Assembly (NCBI GenBank): GCA_034437755.1
Contig: DAOTTV010000156.1
Location: 1 to 12,926, forward strand
Direction of reading: 5' to 3'
Origin: JAUZRW01 sp034437755
GTDB taxonomy: Bacteria > Chloroflexota > Anaerolineae > Aggregatilineales > Phototrophicaceae
Length of the DNA stretch: 12,926 nt
The number at the start of each line of letters is the position of its first letter. The first letter of the stretch is position 1. Positions 1 through 7,801 of the stretch are shown piece after piece. The notes beneath the pieces were generated by a model that was not told the origin of the DNA, did no database searches, and saw only the letters and a program-made list of their open reading frames with translations. The position numbers were made by a program, and so were the translations under genes.

Positions 1-861
1 GCGCGCAAAATCGGCTATCTCGATATTCCCGATAACTTGCTAGTGGACGCGATGAAAGCCGATAGCGTGCCCGATAACAAACTGGTGATGATGGTCACTG
101 GCTCGCAGGGAGAACCCTCGGCAGTGCTGGGACGCATGTCCGAAGGGCGACATCGCCATCTGGAATTACGCAAGGATGATACAATCGTCCTGTCGTCGAG
201 TCCCATCCCCGGCAACGAAGAACTGGTCTACCGCACGATCGACAAGTTGATCGAACGCGGCGCGAACGTCGTCTATGAACCGCTGGAAAAAGTACACGTC
301 TCCGGTCACGGTAATCAAGAAGAGATGCGCCTGATGATTAACCTCACCAAGCCGCAATTCCTGATGCCCGTCCACGGCGAGACGCGCCACCTGCACCAGC
401 ACGCCAAGATCGCGGTCGAAGCCGGCGTGCCAGAGAGCAACGTGATCCTGTCGGAAAACGGCACGATCATCGAAGTCGAGCAGCACTACATCCGCAAGGG
501 TGATAAGGTCGATGCCGGTTATGTCTTTGTCGATGGTGGCTTAGTCGGCGATGTCGGCCCGGCTGTCATACGTGACCGTGAAATTCTGGCACGCGATGGT
601 TTCTTGATCGTGTCGGTCAATATCGAGAAACGTACCGGCAAGGTGATCGGTCGTCCGCATATCATCTCACGCGGGTTCGTTTATCTGCGCGAAGCCTCAG
701 AATTGTTGCACAATGTCGAAAACGTCGTCGCTGATGTGATGTATAACAATCAACACCTCAACGGTCGTCGCCGTGACGTGATCGAAGAGACGGTCGGCAA
801 GTTGCTCTACAACGAGACGCGCCGCCGCCCGATGGTCTTCAGCGTGGTGAACGAAGTCTAA
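1..861 (+). CDS. rnj: Ribonuclease J, C-terminal half (5' end outside window)
   Basis: The frame is open from base 1 to a TAA stop at 859-861, giving the last 286 residues of a protein normally about 550 residues long. RNase J is a metallo-beta-lactamase/beta-CASP nuclease that processes and degrades mRNA and rRNA by 5'-3' exonuclease and endonuclease activity in the cytoplasm. Visible here are the end of the beta-CASP domain (VTGSQGEPSAVLGRM, then SSSPIPGNE), the VSGHG loop, the PVHGE segment that carries late metal/RNA-binding residues of the fold, and the RNase J-specific C-terminal dimerisation domain. The catalytic HxHxDH motif lies upstream of the window and cannot be checked. TTG at 37 is not a real start, because the reading frame and homologous sequence continue upstream of it. 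A strong terminator follows directly. The family assignment is secure. Paralogue identity (J1 or J2) is not resolved. Confidence 0.93.
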   Translation, partial: ARKIGYLDIPDNLLVDAMKADSVPDNKLVMMVTGSQGEPSAVLGRMSEGRHRHLELRKDDTIVLSSSPIPGNEELVYRTIDKLIERGANVVYEPLEKVHVSGHGNQEEMRLMINLTKPQFLMPVHGETRHLHQHAKIAVEAGVPESNVILSENGTIIEVEQHYIRKGDKVDAGYVFVDGGLVGDVGPAVIRDREILARDGFLIVSVNIEKRTGKVIGRPHIISRGFVYLREASELLHNVENVVADVMYNNQHLNGRRRDVIEETVGKLLYNETRRRPMVFSVVNEV

Positions 862-886
862 GTCGCGCCATCCTGTAGCATTCATG

Positions 887-920
887 ACAGCCAGCTAGCA
901 CAACTTAGCTGGCTGTTTTT
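887..920 (+). terminator. Intrinsic terminator of the RNase J gene
   Basis: An 11-bp perfect stem (887-897 pairing with 906-916) encloses an 8-base loop and runs straight into a T tract (916-920). It starts 25 bases after the RNase J stop codon. The minus strand has no T tract beyond the stem, so it acts on the plus strand only. The convergent glycosidase gene ends 13 bases further on. Confidence 0.88.
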
Positions 921-932
921 GAGTCGCAATGC

Positions 933-2762
933 CTAAGCGCGAGGAGGGGGTGTTTTATCTAGTGGCGGGCGGTTGATGCGTCGTCTGCGCCATTGCCACA
1001 AACCCAGCACTAACCCCAGCTTGACCAGCACCACTACCCCGACAACCAGCGCGATATTGCGCCACATATCCTGCCGGATAATCACCGCGTCGATCAAGAA
1101 GGGCGTGTCACTCTCTAAGATATAGGTGTGATCGCCCGCGATGAACGCGCTGTCGATCATCACCGTTTGCCAGCCCGCACGCGCGGGAATACTGTCTAAG
1201 ATGAACGTGCCATCCTTGACGACCGTCAGCGGCGCGTCGGTCTGCACGCGGACGCTGATCGCTGTGCCGTGCGTGTTGAAGTAGACGTTTGTGCTTGCCT
1301 GTAAAGCCTGCCCGAATTGCGCCGCCGCATCAGCGACGGGGCGCATCCCTGCGTCGTTATCCGTGCCAATCTCCCAGCTTTCAGCTTGATGCACGCCACG
1401 ATAGAGCGTCGGCAGGTTGCGCGTATCGGTCAGGTAGGCTTGCATCGCGTCATAGATCGGGAGTGGCGTAAAGGTCGGGTTCTGCGGGCTATAATCCGGC
1501 TCGACCATACGGAAATAGTAGAAGACCTGATGCGCGCGCTCGTGCGTCTCAACGGTGAAATGCCAGTAACTCAAATGTCCGATCCACGGCCATTCTTGCA
1601 GTGCCCGCTGATACGCCAGCGGCACATAACGCGCCGCCTGTGCCTGCGTCGTCAAGCCGAAGTTGCCATACCCCGTGATTTGCTCCGGCGGCAAGTCCGC
1701 ATCTAACACATGATTCCACGAGACTTCGCTCAGCCAAATCGGTTTATGGGCATCGCCGCGCTGTACCATCACATCGCGGTACAGCACATGACGCGCATAA
1801 CTGAAGTGATCGAAACGCACCCGGCGATCGGTCGGGCCGCTGTTCAAGCCGTAGCCCTGCGCCGATAGCACGTCGAAGCAATCACCCGCGCCCGCGTTAT
1901 ACATATTGTTCAAGTAGACCAAATCCTGATAGTTGAAGCCGTCCAGCGATTTCGTCGGGGCGATCGTACCGCTGATGACCACAATCGACGGATCGACCGC
2001 TTTCAGCGCGTCGTAAGTCTGGCAGAGCAAATCCGTATATGCAATCGGGTTCGGCGCTTGTGCGCCCCACTCTGGATAGATATTGGGTTCATTCCAGATT
2101 TGATAATAGCGGATGCGCCCCTGATAGCGTTCGGCAACGGCGACTGCATAATTGACGAAATCCTGCACATCTGTCGGCGGCGACATATCGCCCAAGTCCG
2201 GCGTTTGCGCCCACTCCGGCGGGTTACTCAGGCGTACCAGCAGATCGAGATCGTATTGCTCGCTGAGATCGACAATCTGGTCGTACTTCTGCCAGGCGTC
2301 GATCGTGTCCGGCGTGCCGTCACCATCAAGATCGTTACGGCTATCGGTGAATTGTCCGCGTCCGTCGATTTCGATATCTTCCCACGGGAATTCCTGCCGA
2401 ATCGACGTGAAGCCCGCCTCGCTAATCATCCGTACCTGTGCTTCGCGCTTGGCGGGGGCGGCTTCTAGCTGGAGAAAAGTATTGACACCGAAGGGCGCGA
2501 TGTCCGTATGCTGGATGGGCGTGTGCGGGGCGGTCTGCGGTTGCGGACGTAAGCCGTTGCCCGCCCATTCGACCATACCGCGAATCTGTCCGATCGGTTC
2601 TTCTTCGCCCGTTGTCTGCCAGAAGACGCGCCACGCCAGCCCTTGGAACTGTAAATCGAGCAAGAGCAAGAGACCCAACCCGATGATCGCGCCACCGATG
2701 CCGAGAATCAGCGTCCAGTTAGGTGTGTGTGTGTTGTGTGAGGTCGATCGTATCTCATTCAT
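933..2762 (-). CDS. Membrane-anchored clan-A glycoside hydrolase (GH39/GH5-like)
   Basis: This 609-residue protein has a hydrophobic segment at about 17-36, a catalytic (beta/alpha)8-type domain at about 90-440, a beta-rich domain at about 490-560, and a second membrane segment at about 568-590 followed by an Arg cluster (WRRRR). The order suggests an extracytoplasmic enzyme tethered at both ends. Clan-A glycosidases are retaining enzymes using two glutamates. The WNEP motif supplies the acid/base (E225), and E346 in IWLSEVSW is the likely nucleophile. A DLDGDGTPD stretch (144-152) resembles a Ca-binding EF-hand or dockerin loop inserted in an early barrel loop. The substrate cannot be told from sequence. 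ATG 2762 is the only start that keeps the N-terminal anchor, and it has no evident Shine-Dalgarno. The gene lies 49 bases downstream of the LuxR-type regulator on the same strand, so co-transcription or control by that regulator is possible. Confidence 0.85.
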   Translation of the reverse strand: MNEIRSTSHNTHTPNWTLILGIGGAIIGLGLLLLLDLQFQGLAWRVFWQTTGEEEPIGQIRGMVEWAGNGLRPQPQTAPHTPIQHTDIAPFGVNTFLQLEAAPAKREAQVRMISEAGFTSIRQEFPWEDIEIDGRGQFTDSRNDLDGDGTPDTIDAWQKYDQIVDLSEQYDLDLLVRLSNPPEWAQTPDLGDMSPPTDVQDFVNYAVAVAERYQGRIRYYQIWNEPNIYPEWGAQAPNPIAYTDLLCQTYDALKAVDPSIVVISGTIAPTKSLDGFNYQDLVYLNNMYNAGAGDCFDVLSAQGYGLNSGPTDRRVRFDHFSYARHVLYRDVMVQRGDAHKPIWLSEVSWNHVLDADLPPEQITGYGNFGLTTQAQAARYVPLAYQRALQEWPWIGHLSYWHFTVETHERAHQVFYYFRMVEPDYSPQNPTFTPLPIYDAMQAYLTDTRNLPTLYRGVHQAESWEIGTDNDAGMRPVADAAAQFGQALQASTNVYFNTHGTAISVRVQTDAPLTVVKDGTFILDSIPARAGWQTVMIDSAFIAGDHTYILESDTPFLIDAVIIRQDMWRNIALVVGVVVLVKLGLVLGLWQWRRRRINRPPLDKTPPPRA

Positions 2763-2769
2763 GGGGCAT

Positions 2770-2797
2770 ATTGTAGCGATTATCCGCGCCGCGTCCA
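2770..2797 (-). promoter_or_regulatory. Candidate promoter for the glycosidase gene
   Basis: On the minus strand TGGACG (2797-2792) is followed after 16 bases by TACAAT (2775-2770). The -10 lies only seven bases from the ATG at 2762, so transcription would start at or next to the start codon and give a leaderless or nearly leaderless mRNA. The lack of a Shine-Dalgarno agrees with this. The -35 matches only four of six consensus bases. Confidence 0.45.
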
Positions 2798-2811
2798 GTT
2801 GCGACCCGCCA

Positions 2812-3438
2812 TCACAGGATAATCAACCCGGCACGAGTCGCACGGACGACAGCTTCGGTGCGGCTCTGTGCGCCCAGCTTGGTCATGATCGCGTTGACGT
2901 GAAACTTCACCGTGTGATCGGTGATGCCCAGTTGATGAGCGATTGCTTTGTTGGTCATGCCATCTGCCAGCAGTTGCAATACGTCGTCCTCGCGGGGGGT
3001 TAGGGCTTCGGGCAAGGGGTCGATGGCGATGCTGTGATCGCTGATGATGTCGTCCGATAATTCCGGGTCGATCACGATCAAGCCAGCATAGACCGTCTGT
3101 AAGGCGGTCGTCAACAGCGATGAGTCGTTATCGTGGAGTAGGATGCCGTAAGTCGGGAAGGCGGCGACGACCTGTGCGGCGCGCTCGGCATCGGCGCGCT
3201 CGGTGAGCAGGATCACCAGTGGATAATCGCTCCCGACCAGCGTTTCCAGCGCGTCCAGCATCAAATCTGCCTGCCAGCCCATATCACACAGCACGATGTC
3301 CGGTTGGGTCAGGTCGATGTCATCCAGCAAGCCATTGCTCGACGTTTGTCCGACGACGGTATACGTCTCTTGCGTCTCGAGCAAGGCGGCCAGCCCCGCC
3401 CGTGTGAGCAAGTTATTAGAGATAATCAGGATATTCAC
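2812..3438 (-). CDS. LuxR/NarL-type response regulator with degenerate receiver domain
   Basis: This 208-residue protein has a receiver-like domain (1-125) and a C-terminal LuxR-type helix-turn-helix (about 144-208: LTPRE, then GMTNKAIAHQLGITDHTVKFH), which binds DNA as a dimer. In a normal receiver an acidic pair near residues 8-9 binds Mg2+, an Asp near 52 is phosphorylated, and a Lys near 102 completes the site. Here the acidic pair is Asn-Asn (N8-N9) and the Lys is His (H102 in ILLHDND). D52 and T79 remain. The protein is therefore probably an atypical regulator that does not use ordinary phosphotransfer. The start is GTG 3438, with a purine-rich GGTAGAG stretch just upstream. The next gene on the strand is the membrane glycosidase. 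No dedicated histidine kinase is adjacent, the nearest being at 5203-7716. Confidence 0.88.
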   Translation of the reverse strand: MNILIISNNLLTRAGLAALLETQETYTVVGQTSSNGLLDDIDLTQPDIVLCDMGWQADLMLDALETLVGSDYPLVILLTERADAERAAQVVAAFPTYGILLHDNDSSLLTTALQTVYAGLIVIDPELSDDIISDHSIAIDPLPEALTPREDDVLQLLADGMTNKAIAHQLGITDHTVKFHVNAIMTKLGAQSRTEAVVRATRAGLIIL

Positions 3439-3514
3439 GCTCTACCTATCCGTTGGTATCAGTCATATCGTCCAGCATAGCCTGTTTCGTATCGGAGGCG
3501 CGTTAACGCCCGCG

Positions 3515-3549
3515 CTATTCTCACTCTGTATATACATTGTATAGAATAG
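3515..3549. promoter_or_regulatory. Divergent promoter region with operator-like dyads
   Basis: The space between the LuxR-type gene (minus) and the SRPBCC gene (plus) holds a perfect dyad TATAC-ATT-GTATA (3531-3543). An outer inverted pair, CTATTC (3515-3520) and GAATAG (3544-3549), lies around it but is not concentric. The minus strand carries TACAAT (3541-3536) as a -10 for the regulator. The plus strand carries TAGAAT (3542-3547), with a weak TTCTCA (3518-3523) 18 bases upstream. The two -10 elements abut, so a protein bound to the dyad would block both. The best minus -35 (TCGACA, 3561-3556) is only 14 bases from its -10. Autoregulation by the LuxR-type protein is an inference. Confidence 0.45.
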
Positions 3550-3569
3550 TCGTCATGTCGATCTTATGA

Positions 3570-3595
3570 CAGGCTAATATGTAATCGCTAGCCTG
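3570..3595 (+). other. Leader stem-loop upstream of the SRPBCC gene
   Basis: CAGGCTA (3570-3576) pairs with TAGCCTG (3589-3595) around a 12-base AT-rich loop. If transcription starts near 3554 this hairpin would sit in the 5' untranslated region, 22 bases before the ribosome binding site. Without data it could equally be a DNA operator half-site pair. Confidence 0.35.
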
Positions 3596-3628
3596 ATGAA
3601 TGAATGCCCACGACAACAGGGAGATATT

Positions 3629-4096
3629 ATGCCAACATATGAACACGCAGTCGATGTACGCGCAACCGTCGAAGATGTTTATTATCAGTGGACACAATTT
3701 GAGGAATTCCCCAAATTCATGCAAGGGATCGAAGAGGTGCGCCAACTGACAGATGAGACGCTCTACTGGCACGCGAATATCGCTGGTATTGATCAGGAAT
3801 GGCACGCCGCGATTACCGAACAAATCCCGCACAAGCGCATCGCATGGACGAGTACGTCCGGTGCTGAGCATGGCGGTGTGGTCACCTTCCATCGCTTGAG
3901 CGACGAAGAGACGCGCATCACGCTCCAGATTGATTATAACCCCGATGGCTTCATCGAAAATGTCGGTGCGGCTTTAGGCGTGGTCGAAGGACGCATGTCC
4001 GGCGACCTGCAACGCTTCAAGCATCTGATTGAAACACTCGAGACCCCGACCGGCAAATGGGATGGTGAAATCCCGGCGGAAACGCAATCCGTATAA
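3629..4096 (+). CDS. SRPBCC-fold protein (polyketide cyclase/dehydrase, START-like)
   Basis: This 155-residue soluble protein has the layout of small SRPBCC (START/Bet v1-like) proteins: an N-terminal strand, VDVRATVEDVYYQWTQFEEFPKFM with the paired short helices, a central sheet (about 40-110), and a long C-terminal helix (about 115-142, GRMSGDLQRFKHLIETLE) that closes a hydrophobic pocket. The family binds lipids, polyketides or other hydrophobic ligands, and its cytosolic members often have no known reaction. No catalytic residue can be named here. The start at 3629 is chosen because AGGGAGA (3618-3624) lies five bases ahead and the conserved fold begins at this Met. An in-frame ATG at 3596 adds 11 non-conserved residues and has no ribosome binding site. 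The gene is transcribed alone and ends at a terminator. Confidence 0.85.
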   Translation: MPTYEHAVDVRATVEDVYYQWTQFEEFPKFMQGIEEVRQLTDETLYWHANIAGIDQEWHAAITEQIPHKRIAWTSTSGAEHGGVVTFHRLSDEETRITLQIDYNPDGFIENVGAALGVVEGRMSGDLQRFKHLIETLETPTGKWDGEIPAETQSV

Positions 4097-4149
4097 TACC
4101 CCAGCGCACGATGGCTTGACCGTCCCCCTAACTGCGATCAATCACGCTG

Positions 4150-4179
4150 ACGGATGACCTGTGACGGATCATCCGTTTT
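4150..4179 (+). terminator. Intrinsic terminator of the SRPBCC gene
   Basis: ACGGATGA (4150-4157) pairs with TCATCCGT (4169-4176) around an 11-base loop, followed by a short T tract (4176-4179). The right arm overlaps the stop codon of the convergent sugar-kinase gene. No T tract follows on the minus strand. Confidence 0.6.
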
Positions 4180-5206
4180 GGGTGGGCGCTTCTGTGTGGA
4201 TCGCCTGCGCTAGTTCCTGCGGCGATGGCGTATAATTCCCCACATGCTGAACCACAATCCCACTGGCGTAATTCGCCAGCGTCACCGCTTCGACATAGCT
4301 CGCCCCCGCGACCCGCGCTAGTGCCAGCACCGCGATGCTCGTATCACCCGCCCCGACCGTATCATAGACGGCGCGCACCTGTGGCGAGGGACAATGTACG
4401 GCATCAGCGTCGGCATCGGTGAGCAGTGTCGCGCCCTCAGCCCCGCGTGTGATGACCATCGCCCCCGTAATAGCGAGATCACAATAGAGATCACGCACGG
4501 CAGAGGCAAAATCGGCATCGGTGCGTAAGTCGCGCCCGAGGGCGGTCATCGCGTCGTCGGCATTGCACTTGACCACGTCGTAGCCACGATACTTATGTAA
4601 TGCGCCCTGTGCGTCGACAAATAGCGGCACATTGTGCGCGCGCGCGTGATCTTGCACCGCCGCCACCAGCGCCGGAGTCAGCAAGCCATTGTGATAATCA
4701 GAGACCAGAAGCGCGTCAGTCGTCGCCATCTGATCGCTGAGATGCGCGATAATCCGTGCCTGCGTCGTCGGGTCGATAGCCGTGCGCGAGAGCGTATCAA
4801 CGCGCGCGACCTGTTGCGGGAAGCGCAAGCCCATCTGCGCCAGCACGCGCGTCTTGAGCGTGGTCGGGCGGTCGCGGACGGTCACCAGGGCGCTGGTATC
4901 AATGCCGCGCTCTGCCAAAATCGCACGCAGGTGGGTTGCGCTGGCATCATCCCCGACGATGCCGACCTGCACCGCCGCACTGCCGAGCGTGACGATGTTC
5001 GCCGCCGGATTCGCCGCACCACCCGCGATATACTCCCGCGAGACAAATTCCAGCACCGGAATCGGCGCTTCGCGGCTGAGGCGTTCGCTCTTGCCCGTCA
5101 CGTATTCATCGAGGATCACATCACCCACGATCAACACACGCTGTCCGGCGAGGCGCGTCACCCATGCGGATAGCGTCTGGGCGTTGATAGCGTTCGAGGT
5201 CGTCAT
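4169..5206 (-). CDS. PfkB-family sugar kinase, RfaE1/HldE kinase-domain type
   Basis: This 345-residue single-domain kinase belongs to the ribokinase/PfkB fold and transfers the ATP gamma-phosphate to a sugar hydroxyl. Seen in order are VLIVGDVILDEYVTG with SREAPIPV (24-52), typical of the heptose-7-phosphate kinase branch, the substrate-binding GGAANPAAN (62-70), and DTVGAGDT (282-289) with catalytic base D288. The RfaE1 branch acts in ADP-heptose synthesis. The C-terminal nucleotidyltransferase domain found in fused HldE proteins is absent, so a partner would be needed. The true substrate may be another sugar phosphate, since many Chloroflexota lack classical lipopolysaccharide. The start codon ATG (5206-5204) overlaps the TGA of the upstream histidine kinase by four bases (ATGA), which points to translational coupling. 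A GAGGG stretch inside the kinase coding region may serve as a distant ribosome binding site. Confidence 0.85.
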   Translation of the reverse strand: MTTSNAINAQTLSAWVTRLAGQRVLIVGDVILDEYVTGKSERLSREAPIPVLEFVSREYIAGGAANPAANIVTLGSAAVQVGIVGDDASATHLRAILAERGIDTSALVTVRDRPTTLKTRVLAQMGLRFPQQVARVDTLSRTAIDPTTQARIIAHLSDQMATTDALLVSDYHNGLLTPALVAAVQDHARAHNVPLFVDAQGALHKYRGYDVVKCNADDAMTALGRDLRTDADFASAVRDLYCDLAITGAMVITRGAEGATLLTDADADAVHCPSPQVRAVYDTVGAGDTSIAVLALARVAGASYVEAVTLANYASGIVVQHVGNYTPSPQELAQAIHTEAPTQNG

Positions 5207-7716
5207 GAGCGCGTGCCCTCTTCGATGTCTGTGATTAAAGTCTGAATCAGATCAAAGCGAAAACTCGCGATCAACTCGTCAATCTTATCGGCAAGACGCG
5301 GCGATATCTCGCGGATGTGGCGCGAACTCGCTTTGGCGGCTTGCACGTCGAGCTTGGTCGCCGCCCGTTTCAGCGCGTCCAGATGTTGTGCCGGCACTGC
5401 GCTAAAATCATCGACCGCTATGCCCTCGCTGGCGGGGCTGGTCTCGTCGCTCGCATGCCTGCCGACGGCGAACTGCACGTCGAGATGTTCCTGTAGTTTC
5501 ATGAATAGCACCGGACGATTGAAGGGCTTGGTGATGAAATCGTCACAGCCCGCCGCGATGAATTGCTCGCGCTCGAATACGTTCGCCGTCAGCGCGATGA
5601 TCGTCGCCTGACTGCCTTGCTCGCGGATGCGTTGCGTCGCGCTGACCCCGCCCATAATCGGCATCGTCATATCCATGAAGATCAGGCGTGGATGCCACTC
5701 AGCGGCGATTTTGACCGCGCTCTGCCCGTCGAAAGCGGTCTTGACCGAAAAGCCAACGGTCTTCAACGTGCGGAGCATCAACTCGCGATTGCTGGCTTCA
5801 TCTTCCACCACCAGCACGCGATAATCGGGTTGATCGGGCGCGAGGCGCAGTGCCATCTGCGTATCGCTATCGAGTCCGTCCGCCTGCGCCGGCGCTTCAG
5901 TGACGACGATCGTGCAACTGAAGGTCGATCCGCGTCCAAGCTGGCTCTCGACTGTGATCTCGCCGTCCATCAAGCGCACGAACTCCCGCGTGATCGCCAG
6001 CCCTAAGCCCGTGCCTTCTTGCAGGCGTTTGCCGCTGTAGGTCTGGTCAAAGGGCTGGAATACGCTCGGCAGTTCGTCGGGCGCGATGCCCTGACCACTA
6101 TCTTCGACTTCGATGCTGATGCGGCCGCGTGTGGACGCGTTCTTGTGTCCTGTGGGCGTGTTCTGGCTATAATGCACGCGCAATTCGACGTAGCCCTGCG
6201 CCGTGAACTTGATCGCGTTGCTCAGCAGGTTAATCATCACCTGCCGGATTTTGCCTTCATCCGCTTCGATATAGCGCGGCAATTGCTGGATGCCGTGTGT
6301 CCGCAGGTCGAGTCCTTTTTTGTCGGCGCGCAGGGTAAGCATGTCGATGATGTCGCGCATCAGCCGCCGAATATTGAACACGGCGTTATTCAGCGTCACG
6401 CGCCCGGCTTCGATCCGCGACATCTCCAGAATATCGTTGATGAGTTCCAGCAAATGCTGACCACTGCGTTCGATCGTCTGCATGTGTTGGAGCGTTTGCT
6501 GGGGCAATAGCTCGTCTTCAGCGAGTATCAGCTGGGTGAAGCCTAGAATCGCGTTCAAAGGCGTGCGTAATTCGTGCGTCATCGTGGCGAGGAAGGAACT
6601 CTTGGCGCGGTTGGCGGCTTCGGCAACGTCGCGCGTATGGCGCAGTTCGGCTTCGTCGGCTTTGCGATCGCTAATATCGACCCACGCGCCGATAATCACC
6701 GCTTCGTCGGTCTCGTTGGTCGTCAGGCGGAACTCGTCGCGCACCCAGATGAATTGCTCGTTGCCATCCATGAAGCGGTAATCCTGCGTCACGACTTTAT
6801 CCGGTTCTAGTTGTTGCCGTTGTGCCAGCACTTGGTCAATATCATCGGGATGAATGCGATTGATCCAGAAGCGATCGTGCGTCCAGTATTCAACCTGCCG
6901 ATGCCCGAAGAGCGTCTCCACGTTGCGGCTGACGAAGATCGGGTTATAGTTGCCGCTGGCTTCGGTGGTGTAGATCACCGCGGGACTCGCGCTCAACAAA
7001 AATTGCAAGCGCGTCGTCGTCCGCAAGACGGTATCTTCGGCAGCTTTCTGATCGGTAATATCCTGCCCGACGGCTTGATACCCGCTCAGCTCACCGCTCC
7101 GACGGTCGTAGATCGCCCGCAGTCGCCACCGTTGCCAGATCGCCTGCCCCGCGTGTCGCTCGAAGCGATAGACGATGTTACGCGCGATGCGCTCAGGACT
7201 GAGTGAATCGAGATAATTCTGGAAGCGATCATGATCGTGTTCAGGGAGCAGACTGCGAATGTTGCGCCGGAGTAGTTGCTCGCGCTCCCGCCCGAAGTAA
7301 TCACAAAAGGGCTGGTTGACGAAGGTCATCGTGCCATCCGGCGCGAAGCGCGTGATCAGGTCGGTTTGGTCTTCGACAATCGTCTGATAGAGCTCGCGGC
7401 TTGCTTCTAGCTTTTGCTGGGTGTTGTACATCTCGGCGAAGAGGCGGTCGTTTTCACGGGCAATATTGCGCGAATAAATCACGACGGCGACGAAGAATCC
7501 CAGCGTAATCACCGAGAGGATGATTTCAATCAGCAAGGTCAGCACGAGCACCACGCGCGGATTCTCGAAGCCGGGCCCGAACAACTGCCAGCCCATCCCC
7601 AGCACGACTGCGCCATGCCCGATGACGAAAATTGTGCCGACAATCGTCGGGATCAACGGCGAGGCATGGCGAAAGTATGGTTGAGATGATGTCGTGGTCG
7701 ATTGCTCATCGTGCAT
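5203..7716 (-). CDS. Hybrid sensor histidine kinase (2 TM, 2 PAS, HisKA, HATPase, receiver)
   Basis: This 837-residue membrane sensor has two hydrophobic segments (about 21-43 and 54-81) with almost no extracytoplasmic loop. It continues with a short coiled linker, PAS domain 1 (about 105-225), PAS domain 2 (about 235-352), and HisKA with phospho-acceptor H381 in MTHELRTP. The ATPase domain shows the N box (NLLSNAIKF, about 496-504), G1 (DSGQGI, D539) and G2 (GTGLGL). A complete receiver follows (about 632-745), with E638/D639, D682 in MDMTMP, and K730. The tail (about 775-837) is a predicted helical segment seen behind receivers in other hybrid kinases; I do not see a clear HPt histidine motif there. 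Hybrid kinases pass phosphate His to Asp and usually onward to an HPt protein, and no such partner lies in this window. ATG 7716 has GAAGGTAA upstream at good spacing. The last base pairs overlap the sugar-kinase start. Confidence 0.93.
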   Translation of the reverse strand: MHDEQSTTTSSQPYFRHASPLIPTIVGTIFVIGHGAVVLGMGWQLFGPGFENPRVVLVLTLLIEIILSVITLGFFVAVVIYSRNIARENDRLFAEMYNTQQKLEASRELYQTIVEDQTDLITRFAPDGTMTFVNQPFCDYFGREREQLLRRNIRSLLPEHDHDRFQNYLDSLSPERIARNIVYRFERHAGQAIWQRWRLRAIYDRRSGELSGYQAVGQDITDQKAAEDTVLRTTTRLQFLLSASPAVIYTTEASGNYNPIFVSRNVETLFGHRQVEYWTHDRFWINRIHPDDIDQVLAQRQQLEPDKVVTQDYRFMDGNEQFIWVRDEFRLTTNETDEAVIIGAWVDISDRKADEAELRHTRDVAEAANRAKSSFLATMTHELRTPLNAILGFTQLILAEDELLPQQTLQHMQTIERSGQHLLELINDILEMSRIEAGRVTLNNAVFNIRRLMRDIIDMLTLRADKKGLDLRTHGIQQLPRYIEADEGKIRQVMINLLSNAIKFTAQGYVELRVHYSQNTPTGHKNASTRGRISIEVEDSGQGIAPDELPSVFQPFDQTYSGKRLQEGTGLGLAITREFVRLMDGEITVESQLGRGSTFSCTIVVTEAPAQADGLDSDTQMALRLAPDQPDYRVLVVEDEASNRELMLRTLKTVGFSVKTAFDGQSAVKIAAEWHPRLIFMDMTMPIMGGVSATQRIREQGSQATIIALTANVFEREQFIAAGCDDFITKPFNRPVLFMKLQEHLDVQFAVGRHASDETSPASEGIAVDDFSAVPAQHLDALKRAATKLDVQAAKASSRHIREISPRLADKIDELIASFRFDLIQTLITDIEEGTRS

Positions 7717-7771
7717 GGCAGTTACCTTCGTAGCTCGTCATTCGTCGTTCTGTCGCACTCGTGACCTGTGC

Positions 7772-7799
7772 ATTGTAGCATCCTTGATGCAATCGGCAA
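7772..7799 (-). promoter_or_regulatory. Promoter of the histidine kinase-sugar kinase unit
   Basis: On the minus strand TTGCCG (7799-7794) and TACAAT (7777-7772) are separated by 16 bases. Transcription would begin near 7765 and give a leader of about 50 bases containing the GAAGGTAA ribosome binding site. The surface-protein gene ends at 7844, so the promoter sits wholly in the gap and makes the two-gene unit independent of it. Confidence 0.55.
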
Positions 7800-7801
7800 G
7801 C

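Noticed and set aside
2152..3003. A 283-codon open frame on the plus strand across the glycosidase start and the LuxR-type gene
   Set aside because: It is antisense to two well-supported genes, spans their boundary, has low-complexity Ser/Arg/Pro-rich translation and shows no domain. It is a shadow of GC-rich coding DNA.
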